Shown here one piece after another: positions 35,202-44,157 of a stretch of DNA of 64,000 nucleotides. The notes beneath the pieces are model-generated. The model was not told the DNA's origin. It ran no database searches and saw only the letters and a list, made by a program, of their open reading frames with translations. The DNA is from Lysobacter antibioticus HS124. GTDB taxonomy: Bacteria; Pseudomonadota; Gammaproteobacteria; Xanthomonadales; Xanthomonadaceae. The translations under genes and the position numbers were made by a program. The DNA lies in NCBI RefSeq assembly GCF_000336385.2, contig NZ_HG424536.1:1-64000 (forward strand). The letters are read 5' to 3'. Position 1 is the first letter of the stretch; each line of letters opens with the position of its first letter.

Positions 35202-37139
35202 TCAACCGCCGAAATCGACCGTCAGTTGCGCGCTGAAGCGGCGACCGTCGGTCAAGCCGAAACTGTTATGGCCGTAGATGTTCCAGGTGTAGGTGTCGGC
35301 GACGTTGGCGACCAGCACGCGCAGGCTGGCCGGCGCCTCGCCGAGGCGGAAACGGTAGCGCGCGCCGAGATCGACCAGGGTGTAGGCCGGCACCCGGTTG
35401 ACCCCGTCGCGCGAGGCCACGCGCTCGCCGTAATGGCTCATCGCCAGATCGAACGACAGGCCGGGCCGCCACGCCGGGCGATACTCCAGGTCGGTGCGCA
35501 GCAGGCGTTCGGCCTGGCCGATCGGACGCTCGCCCACCCGGCCCAGCCGCACCGCTTCGCCGCCGACCCGCGGCCGCATCAGCACCGCGCCGGCGACCAG
35601 GCTCCAGCGGTCCGACGGCCGCCCGCTCAGGCTCAGTTCGACGCCGCGATGGCGGACTTCGCCGATCGCGCCGAACACGTTGCGCTCGTCGGTGGTGAAG
35701 TACGGCTTGCGCACGTCGAAGGCGCCGGCGACCAGGCTCAGGCCGTCGCCGAATTTCCAGCGCAGGCCGGCGTCGCTCTGGCGGGTGCGGATCGCCTGCA
35801 GCGCCTGGTTGCGGTTGGCCGCATCGTCCGGCGCGATGCCGCTCTCTTCCAGGCCGCGGGTATGGCCGGCGTACAACGCCAGGGCCGGACTCAGGTACAG
35901 CGCCGCGCTGGCGCTCGGCAGCCAGGGATCGTCGCGGCTGGCGGTGCGCGGCAGGCCGGGCTGGTCGACCGTTTTTTCGTAATGGCTGCGCTGCAGGCCC
36001 AGATTGAGTTCGCCGACCTCGCGCCAACGGCCCTCGTAGGCCAGGCCCGCGGTCCACTGCCGCACCCGGTCGTGGCTGCGCGGACCGAACGCGAACGCCG
36101 ACGGCCTCGGCACCGGCCGCGCCTCGCCGAGCGCGCGTTCGCCCAGGTCCAGCGCCGGCGCCGAACCGCCGTATTCGTTGTGCAGACGGCGCGCGCGTAT
36201 CGCCGCATGCAGCACGTGCAGACGCGGCCCCTCGGCGAAGCTGCGGCTCAGGCGCAACTCGCCGCTGCTGCTGGCGTAGCGCTGGCGCGGATCGGCGATC
36301 ACCTTTTCGCGCGTGCGGCCGTCGGGCGTGGTGCCGGCGAACAGTTCGGCGAACCCGCTGGGCTGATGGTTGATCGAACGGAATACGCCGCCGGACAGCG
36401 CCCAGTCGCGGCCGAAGCGGGCCTTGCCGAGTACGCCGTAATTGCGGCTGTCGTACTCGTTGTCCGACCAGCTCTGGCCGAAATGGCGACGGCGCTCGAT
36501 CCGCGGCGGAAGGTGATTGGCGGAGGTCAGGATGGTCGGCGCCACCTCTTCGTCGCGGCCACGCGAGATACTCCAGAACGGCAGGATCTCGACGTTCTCG
36601 CTCGGCCGCCAGCGCGGCACCAGGCCGGCACGCAGATAGCGCGCGTCGGCGCCGTCGTAGTACTCCTCGCGCGCTACCGCGATCCCGGCGGCCAGGCCCA
36701 ACGTGCCCGGCACGATCAGCAAGCGCGCATCCAGCTCCAGCGCCGGCGCGGCGTAGGCGTTGAGCGCGCCCAGCACGCTGACCACGCGTTCGTCGCCGGC
36801 CTTCTTCAGCCGGTAGTCGACGATCCCGGTCGGGGCCGGAAACGGGTAGCTCAGCGCCGACAGGCCGACGCGGATGCTCGAGCCCTCGACCAGCGCCGGC
36901 GGAACCGTGCCCTGGCGGTCGAAGTACACCCCGTCCATGCGCACGTTGCCGGCATCGACCGGCGAAAAGCCACGCACCTGCTTGCTGCTGTACAGGCCGA
37001 TGCTCTCGTTGCCGAGAGTCGCGCCGAAGGCGTCCTCGGCCGCGGTCACGGCATTGTCGCCGGCGCGTTGCGCGGCGGCTTCGCCGCTGCAGGCGAGCAG
37101 GCCGCAGCCCAGGGTCCAACTCCATACTCGCAGGCTCAT
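35202..37139 (-). CDS. TonB-dependent outer-membrane receptor (second of the operon)
   Basis: A 645-residue TonB-dependent receptor with a signal peptide (about 1-23), a plug of about 110 residues (LYSSKQVRGFSPVDAGNVRM) and a 22-strand-type barrel ending in the terminal strand FSAQLTVDFGG. The C-terminal Phe/Gly pattern is less canonical than an aromatic last residue. No TonB box could be identified near the N-terminus. It follows the ABC permease by 2 bp. With the receptor at the operon head it should import a metal complex, probably a different form or metal load. Confidence 0.85.
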   Translation of the reverse strand: MSLRVWSWTLGCGLLACSGEAAAQRAGDNAVTAAEDAFGATLGNESIGLYSSKQVRGFSPVDAGNVRMDGVYFDRQGTVPPALVEGSSIRVGLSALSYPFPAPTGIVDYRLKKAGDERVVSVLGALNAYAAPALELDARLLIVPGTLGLAAGIAVAREEYYDGADARYLRAGLVPRWRPSENVEILPFWSISRGRDEEVAPTILTSANHLPPRIERRRHFGQSWSDNEYDSRNYGVLGKARFGRDWALSGGVFRSINHQPSGFAELFAGTTPDGRTREKVIADPRQRYASSSGELRLSRSFAEGPRLHVLHAAIRARRLHNEYGGSAPALDLGERALGEARPVPRPSAFAFGPRSHDRVRQWTAGLAYEGRWREVGELNLGLQRSHYEKTVDQPGLPRTASRDDPWLPSASAALYLSPALALYAGHTRGLEESGIAPDDAANRNQALQAIRTRQSDAGLRWKFGDGLSLVAGAFDVRKPYFTTDERNVFGAIGEVRHRGVELSLSGRPSDRWSLVAGAVLMRPRVGGEAVRLGRVGERPIGQAERLLRTDLEYRPAWRPGLSFDLAMSHYGERVASRDGVNRVPAYTLVDLGARYRFRLGEAPASLRVLVANVADTYTWNIYGHNSFGLTDGRRFSAQLTVDFGG

Positions 37140-37141
37140 GC

Positions 37142-38650
37142 TCACAACTCCGTGGGCCAGTCGCGCAGGCGACGCCAGGCCAATGCGATACCGATGCCGC
37201 TCAGCGCCCACAGCCACAGCGCGAACGGCCACGCCATCGCCGCGCGCTGGGCGCCGCTGCGTTCGCCGCCGTGCCAGGCCGGAATGTCGTCGTACTCGGC
37301 GAAGTTCAGTCGTCCGTAGGTGCCGTCGGCCGACGCCGCGCCGATCCGGCGCTGGATGCGCGGATAGAACCAGTCGCGCAGGCGCTGCTGATAGACGCGC
37401 ACCTGCGCTTCGAAGGCGCGATGGCGCTGCGCATCGGTGCCGGCCAACCTTGCCAATGCCTCCTGCAAGCCCAACGTCGGCGACAGATAGCCGGCCACGA
37501 CCGACACGCGTTCGCGCCCGTCCCGCGCCCGTTCGCGCTGTCGTTGCAACGGCGCCAGCCGCCGTTCCAGCTCCGGCGCCAGGAAGCTCAGGCGTGTCGC
37601 GTAGTCCAGGCCGGCCGCGCGCTCGGCGGCGTCGACGCGTCCGTTGCGGCACAGTTGCGCGGCGACGATCCGGTCGCGCTGCGCCGCGATGGCGTCGTTG
37701 TGGCGGCGTTGCGCATCGACATAGGCCACGGCCGACGGCGCCGGCCACGCGCGTTCGGCGGCCGCACTGCCGAGCATCGGCACGCCGACCGCGAGCAGGG
37801 CCCAGAGCGCGGCCAGGGTCGCGATCGCCCCGGCCGCGTTCGGCCAGGCTGCCGCCACCACGCCGCCCAACGCCACCCAGAACGCCACGTAGGCCAGCAG
37901 CAGGACCGCTGCGGCGGCCAATTCGCGCCAGGCCGCGCCCGCCTCCACGCCGGCTGCGGCCAGGGCAGCCGCAGTCAACGCCAGGACTGCCGGCGCCAGC
38001 CACAGATAGATCGCGGCGATGCGCGCGCCGAGCCACACGCGGGCGGAGACGCGCTGCGCGGCGATCAGGCGCAGCATGCCGTGATCGCGCTCGAAGGTCG
38101 CCAGCAGGCCGACCAGCAGGATGGCCGCGATCGGCAGCAACTGGGCCAGGACGAAACCGAGGTCGAAGCGGCCCAGCGCCAGTCCACGCGGGTTTTCGAA
38201 GTCGTAGGCCGGTTCGATCCCGAACGGGGTTTCCAGTTTGACCGGCAGCCGGCTCGGCAACAGATCGCTGGCGCCGACCGCGAGCGGCGACAACGGCAGA
38301 TGCGGTTTGTCGGCGTGCACGCGGAGGAAATAGCGGCTGAAGCCGGCGATGTCGGTCGGATCTTGCCAATACGGCACCCGCTCCGCGGCGGGCTCGGCAT
38401 AGCGCCGCGCACGCTCGCGGATCTGCGCCGCCCAGGCCGCGTCGCTGGCGCGACTGCGTTCGATCGCCGCGTCCTGAGCGTGGTGCAGCGCGGCGCCGTT
38501 GTGCGCGCCCCACAGCATCGCCGCGCCGAGCAAGGCCAACAGCGTCCGCAACAGGCGGCTGCGACCGAGCTGACGCAGTTCCCAGCGCAGCAGATGGGCG
38601 AAGTTCACCGGTGCGGCGTCGCTCGCCGCGGTCGTCGGCAGCGCGCTCAT
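37142..38650 (-). CDS. ABC transporter permease, DUF3526 type
   Basis: A 502-residue ABC-2-like permease. One helix near the N-terminus (about 35-52) is followed by a large extracytoplasmic region (about 55-180), then a cluster of five helices (about 183-310), another soluble region and a last helix (about 470-490). This matches DUF3526-type permeases of ABC transporters that work with outer-membrane receptors. It overlaps the other permease by ATGA. Direction of transport cannot be read from sequence; the fold is commonest in exporters, but the receptor context suggests a role in uptake or release of the metallophore. Confidence 0.8.
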   Translation of the reverse strand: MSALPTTAASDAAPVNFAHLLRWELRQLGRSRLLRTLLALLGAAMLWGAHNGAALHHAQDAAIERSRASDAAWAAQIRERARRYAEPAAERVPYWQDPTDIAGFSRYFLRVHADKPHLPLSPLAVGASDLLPSRLPVKLETPFGIEPAYDFENPRGLALGRFDLGFVLAQLLPIAAILLVGLLATFERDHGMLRLIAAQRVSARVWLGARIAAIYLWLAPAVLALTAAALAAAGVEAGAAWRELAAAAVLLLAYVAFWVALGGVVAAAWPNAAGAIATLAALWALLAVGVPMLGSAAAERAWPAPSAVAYVDAQRRHNDAIAAQRDRIVAAQLCRNGRVDAAERAAGLDYATRLSFLAPELERRLAPLQRQRERARDGRERVSVVAGYLSPTLGLQEALARLAGTDAQRHRAFEAQVRVYQQRLRDWFYPRIQRRIGAASADGTYGRLNFAEYDDIPAWHGGERSGAQRAAMAWPFALWLWALSGIGIALAWRRLRDWPTEL

Positions 38651-40047
38651 GGCCGCAACCTGCGCGCGGCGCGCGCCAGGGCCCAGCACGCCAGCGCCGC
38701 CCATACCGCCAGCGCCCACAGGGCCCAACCGGCGGCGCCGCCGGCCTGGATCAGGCTGGGCGAACGGTGAACGAATTCGGGAATCTGCGCCCACAGCCAC
38801 GCATCGCCGCCGGGCTTGGCGCTGTCGCCGTTCGGCTGACGCATGACTTCCCGGTTCATGCGGTTGACCAGCTCGCGCCGGTAGCGCTCGGCGCCGTCGA
38901 CGAAGCGGCGGTGATGATGGAAATCGCTGCCGGCCAGCCAGGGCGACAGCGTCTGCATCGCCGCGCTCGGCGACAACAGGCCGACCGCAGCGAACGCCTG
39001 GTCTTGCGCTTCGACCCGATCGTAGAAATTGCCCAGCACGCGATCGAAGGCCGCGTGCGAATGCCGTTCGCTGAGATCGAGCTCGGCGCCGCGCAGGTTC
39101 ACCGGCAAAGCCTCGGCGCGGTCGGCGCCGTAGCGTGCGAGCAGTTCGGCGCGACGCTGCTGCGCCTGCTCGGCGGTCCAGTAGGCCGGCGCTTCGTCCT
39201 GCAACTGCTGCTTCACCGACTGCGTCGCCGGCAACGGGCGGGCCTGCTCGACCGCGCTGCTGGCCCAGCGCGGCAGGGCCAAGGCGAGCAGAATCCACAG
39301 CCCGAACAACAGCGCCAGGGCGCCGCGCACGCTGCCGGCGAGCAGCGACGCGGCCACCCCGAGCGCGCTGAGCAGCCCCAGGTACGCGCTCATCGCCGTC
39401 GCCCACAACGCCAGGCGCAGCAATGCGTCGGCGTCCCAACCGACGACGGCCCAAAGGGCGACCGTCGCCGCCAGCGTCACCGGCACGACCAGGACCAGGC
39501 TCAGGACCGACCAGATCGCCAAGCCCTTGGCGATCACGATCGTGCGCGGCCGCAACGCCGCGCCCAGCGCCAAGCGCAAGGTGCCGCGCTCGCGGTCCAT
39601 CGCCACCGCCGTGAAGGCGAGCAGGAAAGCGATCAGCGGCGCCAGTCCGATCAGCAGGCCGGCCGGACTGGTCAGGCCGGCGCGCTGCAAGGCCGAGGCC
39701 TCGCCCTGCGGCCGGTACAGCAGATCGTTCTGCACGTGCGCTTCCAGCCACACGGTCTGGCCGACGAAGGGCTCCACGCCCGGGTCCAGGGCGGCCAGCA
39801 GCGGCGTCGGCTTGAACGCGAAGATGCTGTAGTGCGCGGCCGAATGCGGGTCCTTCTCGCCTTGGCCCAGCCAGCGTGCGCGTTCGGCCGCGGCGACCTC
39901 GCGCTTGGCCGCATTGCCGTCGATCACCTGGCCGAGGTTGACCGCGAACGCGATCAGCACCAGCGCCGCCAAACACCACAACGCCCGCCAGGCGCGCCGG
40001 TCGCGCCGCAGCAGCAGGCCTTCGTAGGCGGTCAGCGCGGCGATCAT
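38647..40047 (-). CDS. ABC transporter permease, DUF3526-type partner
   Basis: A 466-residue permease related in plan to its neighbour: one helix at about 25-42, a soluble region (about 45-130), helices at about 135-275, a second periplasmic region containing a HHHRR cluster (about 385) and a last helix near 435-455. The first soluble loop contains HSAAHYSIFAFKP. The two permeases probably pair as a heterodimer over the single ATPase gene. Both ends overlap neighbours by four bases (ATGA), showing a tightly coupled operon. Confidence 0.8.
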   Translation of the reverse strand: MIAALTAYEGLLLRRDRRAWRALWCLAALVLIAFAVNLGQVIDGNAAKREVAAAERARWLGQGEKDPHSAAHYSIFAFKPTPLLAALDPGVEPFVGQTVWLEAHVQNDLLYRPQGEASALQRAGLTSPAGLLIGLAPLIAFLLAFTAVAMDRERGTLRLALGAALRPRTIVIAKGLAIWSVLSLVLVVPVTLAATVALWAVVGWDADALLRLALWATAMSAYLGLLSALGVAASLLAGSVRGALALLFGLWILLALALPRWASSAVEQARPLPATQSVKQQLQDEAPAYWTAEQAQQRRAELLARYGADRAEALPVNLRGAELDLSERHSHAAFDRVLGNFYDRVEAQDQAFAAVGLLSPSAAMQTLSPWLAGSDFHHHRRFVDGAERYRRELVNRMNREVMRQPNGDSAKPGGDAWLWAQIPEFVHRSPSLIQAGGAAGWALWALAVWAALACWALARAARRLRP

Positions 40048-40808
40048 GCGCCGAACTCCGGCTCGGCCGAGGCCAGCGCGTGCAGGTACAAGGCCTCGAT
40101 CTGCGCCGGCGACAACTCGGCGGTGGCGCGCTCGGTCAACAAGCGGCCGCCGCGCAGGATGCCGAGCCGGTCGGCGACGTCCTTGACCCGGTACAGATCG
40201 TGGGTCGCCATCAACACCGCCAGGCCGCGCCGCACCGCGGCGCGCACGCCGAGCGAGAGATCGTTGGCGGCGCTGGCGTCCAGGCCCGAGGTCGGCTCGT
40301 CGAGCAACAGCAGCTGCGCGTTTTTGGCCAGTGCGATCGCCAGCCCGACCTTCTGCCGCATGCCCTTGGAGAACCCGGCGGCGGGACGCTCGTGCGCTTC
40401 GGACTGCAAGCCGGCGTCGGCGAGCAGGGCGCGCGCCTGCGCCGGATCGAGCCGGCGACCGCCGAGCAAGGCGAAGTAGCTCAGGTTTTCGATCGCACTC
40501 AGGCGTGGATGCAGCATCACCGTTTCCGGCAGATAGGCGATGCGCGCGCGCGCCGCCAGCGGGTCGCGGTCCACGCGCAGGCCGGCGACCTCGACGTGGC
40601 CGGCATCCGGGCTCAGGAATCCGAGGATCAGGTTCAAGGTGGTGGTCTTGCCGGCGCCGTTCGGGCCGAGCAAGGCGTAGACCTCGCCCGGCCGCAGCGC
40701 GATCGACAGCCCCCGCAGCGCCTGGCGGTCGCCGAAATCCTTGCGTACTTCGTGCAGGCGCAGGGCCGGCACGGACGCGTCGACGCGATGGTTCTGCAGC
40801 AAAGTCAT
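40044..40808 (-). CDS. ABC transporter ATPase
   Basis: A 254-residue nucleotide-binding subunit: Walker A GPNGAGKTT, signature FSKGMRQKVGLA (a variant of LSGGQ common in ABC-2 systems), Walker B LLLLDEPTSGLD and switch histidine in MATHDL. It resembles CcmA/NosF-type ATPases that energise DUF3526 or ABC-2 permeases. The ATG at 40808 overlaps the stop of the first TonB receptor (ATGA), so the start is well fixed. It drives the two permeases that follow. Confidence 0.92.
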   Translation of the reverse strand: MTLLQNHRVDASVPALRLHEVRKDFGDRQALRGLSIALRPGEVYALLGPNGAGKTTTLNLILGFLSPDAGHVEVAGLRVDRDPLAARARIAYLPETVMLHPRLSAIENLSYFALLGGRRLDPAQARALLADAGLQSEAHERPAAGFSKGMRQKVGLAIALAKNAQLLLLDEPTSGLDASAANDLSLGVRAAVRRGLAVLMATHDLYRVKDVADRLGILRGGRLLTERATAELSPAQIEALYLHALASAEPEFGA

Positions 40809-43018
40809 AGATTCACCCGCAGGCTGAGTTCGACGCTGCGCGGCGCGGCCAGCAACAGTTGATCCGCGGCGCCGCCCGACCAGTCGGCGTACAGCGCGTC
40901 GCCGAGGTTGCGCCCGTGCAGGGCGACCTCGCCGAACGGCAGCCGGTAGGCGATCGACGCGTCCCAGACCGTGCGCGCGCCGACCCGGATGCGATTGGCG
41001 TTGTCGGTGTAGTAGCGGCCGACGTAGCGGGCGCCGGCGGCCAGGGTCACCGGCCGTTGCGCGAAGCGATAGCTCGCGCGCAGGTCGGCGATGCGCTCGG
41101 GCACGTTGGGCGGCACGTTGCCGGCACGGTCGGCGCCGCCGGCTTCGCGCAGCACGTCGAAGCGCGCGCGCAGCGCGGCCAGGCTGGCGTCCAGGCGCAG
41201 CCCGCGGGTCGGCATGGCCGCAGCGGTCAGTTCCACGCCGCGCGACGATTGGCGCCCGCCCTGCACCGACAGATTGGCGTTGAGCGGATCGCGGGTGACG
41301 ATGTCGTCCTGTTCGATCCAGTAGCCGGCCAGGCCCCATTCGAAACGGCCCTGCCACAGCCGGCTTTTGATTCCGGCGTCGATCGCGCGGCCGTGGGTCA
41401 GGTCGAAGCGCGCGTTCGCCGCCGACAGCAAGGGCAGGCTGCCGACCGGCGCCACCGCGGCGCTGTATTGGGCGTAGAGCTGGGTGTCGGGCGCCAGGTC
41501 GAACACCGTGCCCAGGCGCCAGGACAGCGGCGAATAGTCGCGCCGAAACCCGGTACGTGCGCCGGTGTTGAGGTCGACGATGCTTCGCCGCAGTGCGATC
41601 CGGTCGTAGCGCAGGCCGCCGAGCAGCAGCCATCGAGGGCTGAGATTGAGCGCGTCTTCGGCGAACAGCGAGGCCACCCGGGTGGTCGAATCGAAATCGA
41701 CCCGATTGCCGGCACCGGGGTAGTTCGCGGCCAGATCGGCGAAACCGGCGCTGCCGCGCGCGAGAGAGAACGGGTCCAGCGGCGAGGTCGTACCGAAGCG
41801 GCGCATGACGTCGAAGTCGCCGTCGCTGAGTTCCATCCCGAGCGTGGCGCGGTTGCGCCGTCCGCCGACCATGCCGTCGCCGCGCAGGCTCAGGCGCTCG
41901 ACCCAGTAGCGATGGTCGTGCTCGATGCGCGTGGTGCTGCGGTCCAGGCGTCCGCGCAGCGCGTCGTAGCGATAGGTTTCCGAATTCCACCAGCGCCGCC
42001 GCGCCTGATAGAGGCTGAACTCGTTGACCAGATGCAGGCCGTCGTCCAGTCGCCAATCGGCGCGCGTGCGCAACCAGTCGCTGCGTGCGTCCTGCAGCGC
42101 GTTGTCGACGTTGTGGTTGCGCCGGCGCAGGGCACGGTCGATCACCCGGCCGTCGGCGCTGCGCACCAGCCCGCCCGGATCGCGTGCCGCCGCGCGCGGC
42201 AACAGCGGCGTGCCCCAGTAGGCGCCGTCGTAGTCGTCCTGGTAGTGGTCCAGCGCCGCCTCGACGTCGAAGGCTTCATTCGGGCGCCAACGCCAGGACA
42301 GGCTGGCCGAACTGGAGTCGCTGGCGTTGTCGTCGACATAGCCGTCGCTGCGCCGGTGGCTGGCGACCGCGCGCAGTGCGGCGTTTTCGCCCAGCGGCAG
42401 ATTCGCGTCCACGCCGATGCGGCGACTGCCGAAGCTGCCCCAGCCCAGTTGCGCCTGCAAGTCGCGTTCGCCCGGCCGCGCACGCTTGGGCACCAGGTTG
42501 ATCGCACCGGCCAGCGCGCCCTCGCCGTACAGCACCGAGGCCGGCCCTTTGAGCACTTCGATGCGTTCGAAACTCCAGCTGTCGAAGTCGCGGGTCACCA
42601 GCGGCGCGGCGGTCTGGCGCGCGCCGTCGAACAGCAAAGCGATGGCGCCGCCGCTGAAACCGCGCATCGAGGCCGAGCCCGGCGCCGACGGCAGCGCCCC
42701 GGCCAGCACGCCCGGCGCCGCATTGAGCGCTTCGACGCTGCCGCGCAGGCCGCGCGACTGCAGCAGCTCCTGGTCCAGCACCTCGATCGCGGCCGGAGTT
42801 TCGCGCACGCTCAGGCCGAGTCGCGAAGCGGTCGCACTGGGTTGATCGCGGCCCGGGCTCAGCCCGACCCCGCCCTGGACGGTGACTTTGTCGAGCAGGG
42901 TCGGCGCGCCGCCGGCCGCCTCCTGCGCCGCCGCGGTCCCCGCCAGCGCCAAGCCGGCCGCCAAGACTCCCTGCCCCATGCGCGCCGTGCGGCGCCCCCG
43001 ATCGCGTCTGCCCGCCAT
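40805..43018 (-). CDS. TonB-dependent siderophore-type receptor, first gene of the operon
   Basis: A 737-residue FhuA/FecA-like receptor with a signal peptide (about 1-32), a TonB-box-like LLDKVTVQGG, a plug domain (LSVRETPAAIEVLDQELLQS ... VLKGPASVLYGEGALAGAIN) and a beta-barrel. The final strand is SVELSLRVNL. This plug wording is that of the siderophore-receptor family. Start: the ATG after GGGGA; ten further in-frame residues upstream are not needed. A Zur-like site lies 32 bp ahead. As first of ten linked genes it is the most likely importer of the metallophore made by the distal genes. Confidence 0.9.
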   Translation of the reverse strand: MAGRRDRGRRTARMGQGVLAAGLALAGTAAAQEAAGGAPTLLDKVTVQGGVGLSPGRDQPSATASRLGLSVRETPAAIEVLDQELLQSRGLRGSVEALNAAPGVLAGALPSAPGSASMRGFSGGAIALLFDGARQTAAPLVTRDFDSWSFERIEVLKGPASVLYGEGALAGAINLVPKRARPGERDLQAQLGWGSFGSRRIGVDANLPLGENAALRAVASHRRSDGYVDDNASDSSSASLSWRWRPNEAFDVEAALDHYQDDYDGAYWGTPLLPRAAARDPGGLVRSADGRVIDRALRRRNHNVDNALQDARSDWLRTRADWRLDDGLHLVNEFSLYQARRRWWNSETYRYDALRGRLDRSTTRIEHDHRYWVERLSLRGDGMVGGRRNRATLGMELSDGDFDVMRRFGTTSPLDPFSLARGSAGFADLAANYPGAGNRVDFDSTTRVASLFAEDALNLSPRWLLLGGLRYDRIALRRSIVDLNTGARTGFRRDYSPLSWRLGTVFDLAPDTQLYAQYSAAVAPVGSLPLLSAANARFDLTHGRAIDAGIKSRLWQGRFEWGLAGYWIEQDDIVTRDPLNANLSVQGGRQSSRGVELTAAAMPTRGLRLDASLAALRARFDVLREAGGADRAGNVPPNVPERIADLRASYRFAQRPVTLAAGARYVGRYYTDNANRIRVGARTVWDASIAYRLPFGEVALHGRNLGDALYADWSGGAADQLLLAAPRSVELSLRVNL

Positions 43019-43050
43019 GATTCCCCGTCCTGCTGAACTGTGACCCACTG

Positions 43051-43074
43051 AATGAAACGATATAACATTTCATT
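43051..43074 (-). promoter_or_regulatory. Zur-like operator of the ten-gene metallophore operon
   Basis: A 24-bp dyad with arms AATGAAA (43051-43057) and TTTCATT (43068-43074); 10 of 12 base pairs match. Read on the minus strand it contains GAAATGTTATA, identical to one half of the gammaproteobacterial Zur consensus as I recall it. The region is much more AT-rich than its surroundings and sits just upstream of the first receptor start. A Fur box is a poorer match. Confidence 0.6.
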
Positions 43075-43198
43075 CAAGCAGCGACAGTACGGGGAACGGC
43101 GGGAGCGCGTCAATACGCTTCGGGTCGATTCGGTCCGGAATTGCGACGTGGGTAGCGGGCCTCGCCGCCGACGCGCGGCCGGAGGCGAGGCGCAAGCC

Positions 43199-43978
43199 TT
43201 AGTGCAGGCGGATGAAATCGTTGGCCGAGGTGCGGCGCGACCGCCGCGCGACCTCGAAACCGTTCGACGAGCCCTTGCGGTCGGTGTTGCCTTCGATGCT
43301 GAGGAAGCTGTCGCGGTCGCCGTCGAAGGCGAAACCGGTGTGGATCCAGTCGCTGGCGGTCTTGCGCACCAGGAAGATGCCGCAGCCGCCCGGCGCGGCG
43401 ATGTCGCGGCCGCCGGTGACGCTGCGCCCGGCGACGAAGCGGCCGACCTGTTTGGCCTGAGCCGCCAACTCGTCGCAGCCGAAGCTGCCGGCGATCGGCG
43501 GCGCGCCGCCGAGGGCTTCGGCGGCCTGGCGCAGGACGAAGCTGACGAAGCCTGCGCACCAGAGCATGGCGTCGCCCTGGCTGCCCTTCATGTACAGCCG
43601 CACCCAGGGGCCGCGATTGGCGCCGCCCAATTCGATCGGATGCGCGGCCAGGTGTTGCTCGGCGAACCAGCGCACCGCCTGGGCGTACGGCTTGGACGGC
43701 GCGACCGCGGGCAAGGCGACGATGCGCGCCAGCGGCTCGATCAAGGCCTCCCACAGGGCCTCGTCGAGCACGCCGGAGAAACCCAGCTGTTTGCGCCGGG
43801 CGAACTCGGCCAGCGCGCGCCCGGTGGCCGGTCCGAACTTGCCGTCCACCGGCGTGCCGTTGCCGTGATAGCCCAGCCATTCCTGGACCCGCTTGGTCGC
43901 CGCGCCGCTCGCGCCCTGACTCAGCGCGCCCGGAAACTCGAGCTCGCGCTGCACATAAGACTGATCCTGCAAGGCCAT
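43199..43978 (-). CDS. Peptidoglycan-binding-like protein with CHAP/NlpC-like amidase domain
   Basis: A 259-residue protein with a PG_binding_1-like domain (about 25-82: YHGNGTPVDGKFGPATGRAL) and a papain-like amidase domain. The candidate nucleophile is Cys141 in DAMLWCAGFVSFVL, with His213 in DWIHTGFAFDG and a polar SIEGNTD motif. It lacks a signal peptide, so it could act as a lysin-type enzyme released by lysis or another route, or be a secreted effector. The start used has GGGAG upstream and begins MALQDQS. Neither neighbour hints at its role. Confidence 0.75.
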   Translation of the reverse strand: MALQDQSYVQRELEFPGALSQGASGAATKRVQEWLGYHGNGTPVDGKFGPATGRALAEFARRKQLGFSGVLDEALWEALIEPLARIVALPAVAPSKPYAQAVRWFAEQHLAAHPIELGGANRGPWVRLYMKGSQGDAMLWCAGFVSFVLRQAAEALGGAPPIAGSFGCDELAAQAKQVGRFVAGRSVTGGRDIAAPGGCGIFLVRKTASDWIHTGFAFDGDRDSFLSIEGNTDRKGSSNGFEVARRSRRTSANDFIRLH

Positions 43979-44157
43979 GAAACACACTCCCTGGCGGCGG
44001 CATCCCTGCGCGCGCACGTCCCGCCGCCCGTCTCGCCCCGGACGCTGCGTTCGCGCGCCGCGGCGCCCTGCCGCGACATTCCAGCCAACGCGGCGCGACC
44101 GCCGGCGCGGTCACCGCGGCAGCGTTCGTTTCTGCAACGCCGGTCGACGCCGGCGGC

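Noticed and set aside
43051-43074. A Fur box for iron control of the metallophore operon.
   Set aside because: The dyad does not follow the GATAATGATAATCATTATC pattern; the exact GAAATGTTATA half-site favours Zur, although iron control is not excluded.
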